From CAVVZJ01 sp963752755 (GTDB taxonomy: Bacteria > Planctomycetota > Planctomycetia > Isosphaerales > Isosphaeraceae), in contig CAVVZJ010000014.1 of the NCBI GenBank assembly GCA_963752755.1, positions 248,001-312,000 on the forward strand: a DNA stretch of 64,000 nucleotides, written 5' to 3'. The notes under the pieces were generated by a model that made no database searches, was not told the DNA's origin, and saw only the letters and a program-made list of their open reading frames with translations. The position numbers and the translations under genes are program-made. Position 1 is the stretch's first letter, and each line of letters opens with the position of its first letter. Below, piece by piece: positions 49,193 to 58,230 of this stretch.

Positions 49193-50649
49193 ATGATCAG
49201 TCGTCAGGACCGGCCTCGACGATCGGCGGGCCTGGCACGCGGTCGGGGGCGCGACCCCGTGTCGAGTCGCTGGAGGGGCGGACCTTGCTGGCGATGTTCA
49301 CCGACCTGGCGATCGGTAAGATGGCCCTTCCGCCGACGCAACGGGTAATGGGCCTGGAGACGTTCGTCATCCCGGTCTCGAACAAGGGGCCGGTGGACGT
49401 GAGCCACGCCAGCGTCCACGACCTGCTGCCGTCGAACGTGATGTTCGTCACGTCGCAGCCGGGCGGCTTCTACGACCCGACGAGCAACACGGTCAACTTC
49501 AACAACCTCCAGATCAGCGCCGGGCAGAAGGTGATGCTCTCGGTGGTCGTGCGGCCGATGGCGGGCGGCATGATGGTCAACCGGGTGGCCGTCGGCAGCG
49601 AGGTCGCGGACCCGGACGAGAGCAACAACACGGCGATGGCCTCGTTCCAGGTCGAGGGGGGGACGACCCCGCCGAAGGCGGACGTGACGCTGATGGCCAG
49701 CCTCTCGCCGTCACAGCCGCACGTGGCCGAGGAGTCGGTCCTGGTCTTCACGGCCAAGAACACGGGGCCTTCGGCGGCGCACGGGGTGAGCGTGGTTGCG
49801 GCGGTGCCGGGAGTCTTCGCCGTCGATGCGACGCCGGGCGGCTCGTATGACGCCCAGAATGGCCTGTTGACGTACCAGTTCGGCACGCTCCAGCCGGGCG
49901 AGAGCCGGATTCTGGCCGTCGTGGGACGGCCGTTGACGCCGGCCTTCGCGCCGCTGGTGCTCCGGGGCCTGATCCGCGCCGATGAGATCGACCCGAGCCC
50001 GATGAACAACGTCGGCATGGTGCAGACGACGGTCCAGCCCTCACCAGCCGTCGCGGGCGTGACCTGGAACGGGGTGGGCCTCCAGCCGACGCACCTGCTC
50101 GTCAACTTCACCTCAGAGGTGGATGCGTCGCTGGCGTAGAACCTCGACAACTACACGCTCCTCAGCCCCGGTCGGGACCGCCAGTTCGACACGGCCGACG
50201 ACCAGACGATTCCCCTCGTCGGCGCGGCGTATGACCCGACGCGGTCGCTTGTGATCCTGGTCCCGCAGGTGCGTCTGAACCGGCATCAGTCCTACCGGCT
50301 GGTCATCAACGGCCACCCGCCGCGGGGGATCGCCAACGGGATGGGCGTCCCCATCGTGGGGAACGTCAACAACCGGATGGGCGGCCTGGATATCGAGTCG
50401 GTCAACCCGTGGTTCTTCGCGGGGCCGAACCAGGAGACGCTCGGCGTGGACCGGCTGGTCAACCTGCTCGGCGGCGGGGTCGTGCGCGGGCCGGAGGGAA
50501 TCACCTCGCCGACCCGGCCGGCGAAGCTCGGCGGCTCGATCGTGCACATCCCCCCAGCGTTCGTCCACCGCGAGGTGCCCACGCCCCAGTACGTCACCGC
50601 GCTGACTCCCCCGCCCCCCGGCCTCGGTCGGCAGCGCGGGCGCGGTTGA
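49193..50649 (+). CDS. Tagged surface protein with DUF11-like repeats and in-frame TAG
   Basis: ATG 49193; a shift near 49252 is needed to reach the tag VESLEGRTLLAMF. Two DUF11/CARDB-like beta-sandwich repeats follow: LETFVIPVSNKGPVDVSHAS..GYDPTSNTVNFNNLQ-type and ESVLVFTAKNTGPSAAHGVS. Both carry the NxGP and PDESNNTA / PSPMNNVG patterns. A C-terminal Ig-like part then begins (GVGLQPTHLLVNFTSEVDAS), and the frame meets TAG at 50137-50139 before NLDNYTLLSPGRDRQFDTAD, open to TGA at 50649. Related domains usually read A-(Q/E)-N-L-x-N-Y, so the TAG probably replaces Gln. A cell-surface or extracellular protein is inferred. Confidence 0.7.
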
Positions 50650-52012
50650 GTCCCAAGGCTGTCCGGCCCCGTCGGGACGGAGTCCCGAGACGTCCAGGAC
50701 GGGAAACCGTCGAGGGGCCAACCGGCGCCGGTCGTCCTGACGACGCCCCTCTCCGGCTGATCCTCTTTGAAGAAATCTTGATGCCTGCGGTCGTGATCCG
50801 GCCTCGTTTCTCGAACGCAAGGGATGGTCGAGGTCCGCCGCACCGGAACGGGAGACGCACTGATGAAGCGCCGAGATTCCCGCAAGCCCGGCCGGTTCCG
50901 GCCGGAGATCACCAATCTGGAAGACCGCAAGCTCCTCAGCACCCTCGGTCAGACCCAGCCCACGCGACGGCTGGAGGCCCATGCGGCAACTCTGGCACAA
51001 CGCCGGGCGCAGTTCCAGGCCCAGCGGAATGCCCTCAGAGACCGGCAGGCCACCCACCGCGGGCCAGCCTATAGCGGCGTGCTGACGTATCACAACGACC
51101 CGTTCCGCACCGGCTGGTATTCCAACGAGAAGACGTTGACACCCCAGAACGTGAACGTGCAGACATTCGGCAAGCTCTGGGGGAACTTCGTTGATGGGCA
51201 CATGAACGCGCAGCCGCTCTACATCAGCAACGTGCGGATCGGCGGCCGGCCGCACAACATCATCATCGCCGCCACCGAGAACGACACGGTCTATGCGTTC
51301 GACGCGGACAACCCGTACGCCGGCCGCGGTCACAACGGTGTGCTCTGGCAGACCAGCTTCACCGACCCGAGCCGCGGCGTGACGTCCGTCCCCGTGCAGG
51401 ACCTCAACGAGGCGACCTTGACGCCCACGGTCGGGATCATCAGCACGCCCGCCTTCGACCCGATGACGGGCACGCTCTACGTCATCACCAAGACCAAGGA
51501 GGCGCCGCCGGAGACGATGGGCAGCCTGCCGGCCCACATCGTCGATCGCCTGCACGCGCTGAACATTACCAACGGCCACGAGCAGCCCGGCGGCCCGGTC
51601 CTGATCGGTGACACGATCCGCGACCCCGCGACCGGCGCTTACATCAACAATACCCCGCTCGCCGCCGCCGGCTTCGGCTCTGAGAACGAGATGGGGGTGA
51701 TCCAGTACAACGCCATCCGCCAGATCAACCGGTCGGGCCTGGTGCTGGACATGAACGTCCCCGGTCACCCCGACGGCGCCCTCTTCGCCGCGTTCTCCGG
51801 GGTGGACGAGAACAGCCCGTATCACGGCTGGGACGCGCGGACGCTCCAGAAGTTCACCCAGTGGATCTCCACGCCCGACGCCGACCACGGCGGCATCTGG
51901 ATGAGCGGCGCGGCGCCGGCCGTCGATTCGAACGGCGACCTGATCCTCTCCGTCGGCGACGCCCCGTTCAGCGTCTACACCGACAACGTCGTCCCCGGGC
52001 CGCACGCCATCG

Positions 52013-52022
52013 GCCAGGAGGC
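52013..52022. repeat. Target-site duplication, left copy
   Basis: GCCAGGAGGC, identical to 53279-53288 on the other side of the insertion sequence. Ten bases is within the range usual for ISAs1-type elements. Confidence 0.9.
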
Positions 52023-53278
52023 CAGGGAAACGGCATCTTATCTCATGTCTTGAACAGGACTTTCTCCCGGTACTCCTCACTCAAGGCACCCTTCAGCCGC
52101 TTGGTCCCGATCCCACGTCGGCACCCGCTCTCACGCTTCAGTAAACCAAGGGCGAACCGCCGGATCACACTCACGTTCGCCGCCGCGTGGCCCGTTCGCA
52201 CCCGAGACTCATCCTCCCGGAAGCTCACATCCAGTTGCCAATGCAGTTGATTCTCGATACTCCAATGGCCCCGCACGGCCTCGGCGAACTCCTTCGCCGA
52301 CAACCCCCGGCTCAGGATGTAGTACCGCCCCTCCAGGCTGGTTCGCCCCCGGGAATCCGTTGGCTCCGAGAACGTCACGCCCACGGCACACAGGTCCTGC
52401 CACAGGCCCTCCGGATCGACCCCCTCCGGGGCTGGGAAGACCGCAGAGGTGCGGACCTCCCGACGACCGTGCCCCTTCTCGTCGGTCCGATGCTCATCGA
52501 TCCGCTCGGCATCCTGCTCCAGGCCCTCGTCGATGGCCTCGCGGACCTGAGCCTAGAGCGTCGGCTGGTTCTCCTTGACGGCCAACACGTCGTCGCCGCC
52601 GCGTTCCCGAACCTTCGCAGCGATCGCCTTCTGGCAGCCCATGGCGTCGATCGTCACCACCGCTCCGGAGAGTTCCAGCAACCCCAGTAACTCGGGGATC
52701 GCCGTGATCTCGTTGGACTTCTCGTCCACGACCACCTGGCCCAGCGACAGCTTGTTCTCGGTCGCCCAGGCCGAGACCATGTGGATCGCCGCCTTGCCGT
52801 CCTGCCGGTTGTAGGAGCCCCCCAAGGTCTTGCCGTCGATGGCGACCAACCGCTTGGCGGTGACCTCCTGCACGGCCTGCATCCAACCCAACAGGGCCTT
52901 CTCGAAGGCCGCCGGGTCGAGCCGGGCCAGGACGCGGCGGATGGTGTCCTCGGAGGGGATGCCGGGGCTGAGGTCGAGGACGCGGGCCAGCCAGGTCCGG
53001 CGGTCGATGCCGAACTCGTGGATGGCGGCGAAGGAGTCGGCCCCGGAGAGGACGCCGCAGACGGCGATGAAGGCGATGTTGATCAGGGGGTGCTTGCGGG
53101 TCCGCTCGACGCGGGGATCGGTGAGGTCTCGGAAGTGGTCGTGGAAGGCGGCGGGTCCGTCGCTGGGCATGATCGCGTCCATCGGGGTCGGGAGATGACA
53201 CTCGTGGTGAGCCCCCGTTGTACGCCGACGAACTTCCTCCAAGCTACGTCAGATCGCTATCTTGATGCGGCGGCCCTG
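52023..53278 (-). mobile_element. ISAs1-family insertion sequence, 1256 bp
   Basis: The ends are imperfect inverted repeats: left CAGGGAAACGGCATC, right (reverse complement) CAGGGCCGCCGCATC, 11 of 15 identical. A 10-bp direct repeat GCCAGGAGGC flanks both ends. The single transposase gene lies on the minus strand. The element interrupts a propeller/lectin gene, and its exact removal restores that frame, so the insertion appears recent. Confidence 0.92.
52043..53182 (-). CDS. ISAs1-type DDE transposase with in-frame TAG
   Basis: About 379 codons. N-terminal DDE_Tnp_1-associated region DHFRDLTDPRVERTRKHPLI, FIAVCGVLSGADSFAAIHEF; catalytic part RLVAIDGKTLGGSY (first Asp), VVTIDAMGCQKAIAAKV (second Asp), DDVLAVKENQPTL; then TAG at 52555-52553; then, same frame, AQVREAIDEGLEQDAERIDE, RYYILSRGLSAKEFAEAVRG, HWSIENQLHWQLDVSFREDE (catalytic Glu region) and RFALGLLKRESG, ending TGA. 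ATG 53182 or 53170 are the likely starts. If TAG stops translation, the Glu of the DDE triad is lost and this copy cannot transpose by itself. Confidence 0.85.
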
Positions 53279-53288
53279 GCCAGGAGGC
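53279..53288. repeat. Target-site duplication, right copy
   Basis: GCCAGGAGGC, identical to 52013-52022. It is followed directly by CAAGGGGCTCGG, which continues the host reading frame. Confidence 0.9.
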
Positions 53289-54966
53289 CAAGGGGCTCGG
53301 CTACGCCGGGATCACCAACAGCGCCGCGGTTGTCTTCCAGTACGATGAGCCGGGGCTCTCCCGAAGCCAGACCGGCCTGTTCTTCAACGGCGTCTATCCT
53401 CACATCAACCCCGCGCCCCCGAACGTCTCGGTCAACGTCGGTGGCGGCGTCAGCTTCGCGGCCGGCGCGAGCACGATCACACAGCAGCGGCTCCACCCCT
53501 ACAAGATCACGCTCGACTACGACGGCTCGACGCTCAAGGAAACCATCACCGACACGGTGCTGAACACCGTCTTCACCCACACCTATTCCAACGTGAATCT
53601 CCCGGCCGCGGTGGGCGGCAACACGGCCTGGGTCGGGTTCACGGCGGGCACCGGCGGCCGGCGGACCGAGCAGAATGTGCTGGACTGGACCTACAGCACC
53701 AACGGCAGCACCGTCGTTGATCACGCCAACGGCTTCGACAACCACGGCGACCTGACGGCCAACGAGGCCGCCAACTTCGTCAAGCCCGTGATCCCCACGC
53801 CCGCGTCGGGCAACACGATGCTTCCCATCGTGGCCGCCCAGCTCACTCCGGGCGACGGTCGAGCCGACCAGCGCGGCTCCGTCTTCACCAATCAGCAGGT
53901 CAACATCAGCAACTTCCACACCGAGTTCACCATCCTGCTGCACACCGGTAGCGAGCCGCCCGGCGAGGGGATGACCTTCACCATCCAGGCCCAGCAAGGG
54001 CATCCCTCCCAGCCGAACTACGGCGACACGGTCGTCCGGCTCTCGCCGACGCCCGGCTCGATGACCGTCTCCGACTACTTCGTCCCGCCCGACTTCCCGA
54101 TCCTCCAGGGCAACCTCGACCTCGGCTCGGGCGGCGTGATGCTGCTGGACTTCCCCGGCACGGCCCATCCTCACCTGGCGGTCGCCACCGGCAAGGGGAA
54201 CGTCATCTACGTGCTCGACCGCGACCATCTGGGCGGAGTTAACGGCCAGCTCCAGGCGGTGAAGCTTGGTAACGACTACGGCGTCTGGGGCGCGCCGGCT
54301 TATGCCAACGGCAAGATCTACTACCAGGACCAGAACAACGTCCTGAAAGCCTTCCAGTTCGTGCTCGACCCGGCGACGAACACGATGGTCCTGACCCCCT
54401 CGCCCGTGACCCAGGGCCTCGAACGGATGCCCTACCCGAACATGACCCCGGCCGTCTCGTCCAACGGCGGCAGCAACGGCATCGTCTGGGGCGTCCAGGC
54501 CAACGGTTCCTCGGCCGAGCTGCCGTCGATCCTGCACGCCTATGACCCGAACGACCTGTCGCACGAGCTGTACTCCAGCAACCTGACCCCGCGCGATCAG
54601 GCCGGGGCCGCCGTCAGCTTCGTCACGCCGATCATCGTCAACGGCAAGGTTTACTTCGGCACCCAGAACGAGCTGGACGTTTACGGCTTGATGCCCCAGG
54701 GCCGGATGTCGTTGCGGCCCTCGCAGATCCATCGATCCCGACCGGCTCGCTGATCGGTCGCCACTTCCGTCAATCCGACGACGCGGCCGGGGCCAGTTCC
54801 CGGTCGCGTCTTTGCGTTTCCGGCATGCGACGCTCGCGCGGCCTTCGGTGGAGGACGTCCGACCGGACCGCCGTTCACGGTCCCTGCAAACCGTATGCGA
54901 TCCGCATGCGATCGACCGTGGCCGTGGCTTCGACGCAACGACCGCCGAATCTCCGACGGAAACCCA

Positions 54967-55019
54967 TTGATCTCACCAGGGCGGGGCCTTTATAATGTAG
55001 CCGTTGAGACTGAATCTCA
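54967..55019 (+). promoter_or_regulatory. feo operon promoter with Fur-box-like palindrome
   Basis: TTGATC (54967-54972), an 18-bp spacer, TATAAT (54991-54996), then the near-palindrome TGAGACTGAATCTCA (55005-55019) where transcription should begin. It fits the 7-1-7 Fur pattern TGAnAATnATTnTCA except at two inner positions. A Fur-type repressor bound there would block initiation when iron is plentiful. The rest of the 351-bp gap (54754-55104) shows nothing else. Confidence 0.65.
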
Positions 55020-55104
55020 GTTGATCCGGCATCGCAAGCGCTCCAGCAACGTCGCGACTCGGGCGAGTCCGTCCGAGGGCGTCCCGCCCCTGGCGAGGTC
55101 AACG

Positions 55105-55383
55105 ATGAAGGAAGCGAGCACGGCCGTCTGCCTGGAAGTGGCCGCGGAACTGATCCCCCTGGCCTTGCTGCGGGCGGGCCAGACGGCCCGGGTCGGTCAG
55201 GTCTTCGGGCCGGTGGACCTGGTGCATCGTCTCCGGGAGATGGGCCTGCGCGACGGGGCCGAGGTGGAGATGGTCCGGCCGGGGAGCCCGTGCCTGATTC
55301 GCGTCGGCGGGCAGAAGCTCGGCTTTCGGGGCGACGAGGTGACTCGCGTGCTGGTCAGCACCAGGCACGGCGGGGCATGGTGA
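55105..55383 (+). CDS. feoA: FeoA-domain protein 1
   Basis: 92 residues. ATG 55105 gives MKEASTAVCLEVAAELIPLA, then a FeoA SH3-like domain: LLRAGQTARVGQVFGP, LREMGLRDGAEVEMVRPGSP and GQKLGFRGDEVTRVLVS. First gene of the feo operon, behind the Fur-box-like promoter. Its TGA overlaps the start of the second feoA (ATGGTGA). FeoA proteins assist FeoB, but their exact action is unsettled. Confidence 0.9.
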   Translation: MKEASTAVCLEVAAELIPLALLRAGQTARVGQVFGPVDLVHRLREMGLRDGAEVEMVRPGSPCLIRVGGQKLGFRGDEVTRVLVSTRHGGAW

Positions 55384-55607
55384 GCCGCCTCTCCGAACTG
55401 GCCGAGGGCGAGCGGGCGCGGGTCTTGCAGGTGGAGGCTCATGACGAGGTGGGCCTCCGGATGCTGGAAATGGGGCTGACGCCGGGTGTGGAGGTCCGCA
55501 TGGTGGGCACCGCGCCCCTGGGCGACCCCCTGGTCTTCGAGGTCCGGGGCTATCGGCTGAGCCTGCGACGGGTGGAGGCCGCACGGATCGAGGTGGAGCG
55601 GCTCTGA
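55377..55607 (+). CDS. feoA: FeoA-domain protein 2
   Basis: 76 residues from ATG 55377, which overlaps the previous gene's stop and suggests coupled translation. SELAEGERARVLQVEAHDEV, LRMLEMGLTPGVEVRMVGTA and FEVRGYRLSLRRVEAARIEV give a compact second FeoA domain, clearly diverged from the first. Eleven bases separate it from feoB. Two tandem FeoA proteins occur in several feo operons; they may form a heteromer or act at separate sites. Confidence 0.9.
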   Translation: MVSRLSELAEGERARVLQVEAHDEVGLRMLEMGLTPGVEVRMVGTAPLGDPLVFEVRGYRLSLRRVEAARIEVERL

Positions 55608-55617
55608 CCGTTCCGGG

Positions 55618-57863
55618 ATGATGCACGCACACGGCACGACAGCCACGACTCCGGAAGCGACCGCCCGAGCCACCGCCACGGTGGCCCTGATCGGCAACCC
55701 GAACACGGGCAAATCGACCCTCTTCGGCGCCCTCTCGGGGGTCCGTCAGCGGGTGGGCAACTATCCGGGCGTGACGGTCGAGAAGAAGCTCGGCCAGATG
55801 ACCCACGACGGGCGTCGCTGGACGTTGGTGGACCTGCCGGGCACCTACAGCCTGGCCCCCCGCTCGCCCGACGAGATGGTCGCCGTGGACGTCCTGCTCG
55901 GCCGCCGCGAGGATGCGCCGACGCCCGACGTCGTCGTCTGCGTGGTCGATGCCGACAACCTGGAGCGCAACCTCTACCTGGTCAGCCAGGTCCTTGAACT
56001 GGGTCGGCCGACGGTCGTGGCCCTGACGATGCTGGACGTGGCACGGTCGCGGGGTGTGGAGGTGGATGTCGATCGGCTCGCGAGGCAACTGGGCGTGCCC
56101 GTCGTGCCGGTGCAGGCCCACCGCAGGCAAGGGTTGGAATCGCTCAAGGCAACGATGAGCGAAGCGCTCGATGGCCCGAAGGCGCCGCGGGAGAGCCCTT
56201 TCCCCGAGGCGTTCCGGGCGGAGGTCGCCCGCCTGGAGGGGTCCTTCCCGCCGCCCTCGCCGCCGCGCTATCTGGTCGAGCGGCTCCTGCTCGATGTCGG
56301 CGGCTACGTCGAGGGCCAGGTGCCCTACCAGGGGGATCGCGACGCCCTGCGTCGGGAGGTGCTGGAGGCGCGTCGGCGACTCGCGGAGGCGGGTCTGCCC
56401 GTACCGGCCGTCGAGGCGATGGCGCGGTATGGCTGGGTGGCACGGGTGGTCGAGGGGGTCGTGACCCGTCCCGAGACGCCGCGGGCTCGGCCGGGCGACC
56501 GACTCGACGCGGCCTTGACGCATCGGGTCTGGGGGACCTTGATCCTCGCCGCCTTGCTGCTCCTGATCTTTCACGCCGTCTTCACCTGGCGCAGGTGCCG
56601 ATGGGCTGGATCGAGGCGGGCATCGACGCCCTGGCCGAACAGGTCCGGGGACGGCTGCCGTTTGGCCCGTTGCGGAGCCTACTGGTCGAGGGGGTCATCG
56701 GTGGGATCGGGGCGGTGGTGATCTTCCTGCCGCAGATTCTGATCCTCTTCTTCTTCCTGGGCATCCTCGAAGACTGCGGCTACCTGGCGCGGGCGGCGTA
56801 CCTGATGGACCGCCTGATGGTGCGGGTGGGCCTGAGCGGCAAGTCGTGCATCCCCCTGCTGTCCTCGTTCGCCTGCGCCATTCCCGGGGTGATGGCGACG
56901 CGGGTCATCGAGGACCGCCGCGACCGTCTGGTGACGATCCTGGTCGCGCCGTTGATGAGCTGCAGCGCGCGATTGCCAGTCTATACGTTGATGATTGCAG
57001 CATTCATCCCGAGCCAGGCGTATCTGGGGGGCTTGATCGGCTTGCAGGGGTTGACGCTCTTCGCGATGTACATCCTGGGGATCATCGTGGCGGCGTTGGC
57101 GGCCCTGGTGATGCGGAAGACGATCCTGCGGGGACCGACGCCGCCGTTCGTCATGGAGTTACCGGCGTATCGGTGGCCGTCGCCGAGGGTGGTCCTGTAC
57201 CGGATGACGGAGCGGGGTGGCGAGTTCCTCAAGCGGGCGGGGACGGTGATCTTCGCCGTCTCGGTCGTGATGTGGGGGGCGTTGCACTATCCGAAGCTGC
57301 CGGAGCCGGAGCGGGCACCGCTCCTGGCGGAACGTGCCCGGATCGAGGCAGCTCTGGAGAAGGCGCCGGCGAAGGAAGCGGAGGCCCTCCGGGATGAGGT
57401 AGCCGGGGTCGAGGATCGGATCGAGGCGGAGCAGAAACGGCAGAGCTTCCTCGGCCGGGCCGGGCACTGGATCGAGCCGGTCGTCGAACCGCTGGGCTGG
57501 GACTGGCGGATCGGCAGTGCCGCGATCGCGTCGTTCCCGGCGCGGGAGGTGGTCGTGGCGGCGCTGGGGGTGATCTTCGGTGTCGGGGAGGACGTCGCGG
57601 AGGGCGAGGGCCAGGCCCGCCTGCGCGACGCCTTGCGGTCGGCGACCCATGCCCGGACCGACCGGAAGCTGTTCACGGTGCCGGTGGCGCTGTCGATCAT
57701 GGTCTTCTTCGCCTTGTGTGCCCAGTGCGTCTCGACCTTGGCGGTCATCCGTCGCGAGACGAATAGCTGGGCCTGGCCGGCGTTCAGCTTCACCTACATG
57801 ACGATCCTGGCGTATCTCGGAGCGTTGCTGACGTATCAGGTCGGCACCTGGATCGCAGGCTGA
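55618..57863 (+). CDS. feoB: Ferrous iron transporter FeoB (one frameshift)
   Basis: About 748 residues after repair. N-terminal G domain: ALIGNPNTGKSTLFGALSG (G1; Asn-Thr instead of the common Asn-Cys), G2 region NYPGVTVEKK, VDLPGTYSLAPRSPDE (G3), LTMLDVA (G4). A helical linker follows, then the membrane part with gate motifs CIPLLSSFACAIPGVMATRV and LMSCSARLPVYTLMIAAFIP. A base is missing near 56590 (FTW then AQVPMGW; GGG read as GG). A charged coiled insertion, PLLAERARIEAALEKAPAKE through EAEQKRQ, lies between two late helices. Imports Fe(II) across the inner membrane. Confidence 0.95.
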
Positions 57864-57920
57864 ACGGGGTGCAGGCCAGCGGATTCGCAACGATAGCCGA
57901 CGCCGGGAGGAGGGCATCCG

Positions 57921-58160
57921 ATGGGCTGGAACTGGCAGGAGGGCCTGGTACTCGTGGCGATACTCGGGGCCCTGGCGTACCTCGGGCGACGGGCCTGGCG
58001 GAGTTTCGGAGCGAAGTCGGGCGCGGGCGGCGGTTGTGCGACGGGGGGTTGCGGGTCCTGCCCGGCCGGAAGCCGCGAGCCGGGGGCGGGGGCGGGGGCG
58101 GTGGTCGGGATTGGCCGGATCGAACGGGCCCCGGCCTCGCCAACGCGCCGACCTGGCTGA
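57921..58160 (+). CDS. FeoB-associated Cys-rich membrane protein
   Basis: 79 residues. ATG 57921; one membrane helix, WQEGLVLVAILGALAYLGRR, then a short soluble tail with four cysteines, GGGCATGGCGSCPAGS, the hallmark of the FeoB-associated family. It lies 57 bp after feoB, and its cysteines may handle Fe(II) at the transporter exit. The end after the Cys cluster is a Gly/Ala/Arg tail whose reading frame is less certain. Confidence 0.8.
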   Translation: MGWNWQEGLVLVAILGALAYLGRRAWRSFGAKSGAGGGCATGGCGSCPAGSREPGAGAGAVVGIGRIERAPASPTRRPG

Positions 58161-58168
58161 CGGAAACG

Positions 58169-58199
58169 CCGACAGCCCGGGGAGACCCCGGGCTGTCGG
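58169..58199. terminator. Strong hairpin between feo operon and the FG-GAP gene
   Basis: A perfect 14-bp stem, CCGACAGCCCGGGG / CCCCGGGCTGTCGG, with a 3-base loop. It starts 9 bases after the last feo gene and lies 32 bases beyond the end of the convergent gene, so it probably ends both transcripts. Confidence 0.75.
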
Positions 58200-58230
58200 A
58201 GGGCGTTGGGGATGGCCGGCGGAGCGTCGC

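Larger units (their letters stand above)
50863..54753 (+). pseudogene. Tagged beta-propeller / L-type lectin protein, split by an insertion sequence
   Basis: Host parts are 50863-52022 and 53279-54753. N-terminus RFRPEITNLEDRKLLSTL carries the tag. The propeller part (PQQ-like blades: GVLTYHNDPFRTGWYSNEK, NIIIAATENDTVYAFDAD, PTVGIISTPAFDPMTGTLYV) is cut at GPHAIGQEA. The rest begins KGLGYAGITNSAAVVFQYDE, an L-type lectin-like domain (TGLFFNGVYPHINP, HPYKITLDYDGSTLK), and returns to propeller blades (VATGKGNVIYVLDRDHLGG, GVWGAPAYANGKIYYQD). Removing the insertion and one 10-bp duplicate rejoins the frame exactly and gives 874 residues ending TGA 54753. As it stands the product ends after ETASYLMS. 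Probably an exported glycan-binding protein; its substrate is unknown. Confidence 0.85.

Noticed and set aside
48370..52555. Genome-wide reassignment of TAG
   Set aside because: TAG appears as a plausible genuine stop in the sugar dehydrogenase (3105-3107) and the HlyD-type gene (21540-21542), and no suppressor tRNA is visible. Only a local read-through or error hypothesis is kept.
56580..56600. Programmed frameshift in feoB
   Set aside because: There is no slippery heptamer or downstream structure, and restoring GGG at the break gives the standard FTWAQVPMGW reading, so a lost base is simpler.
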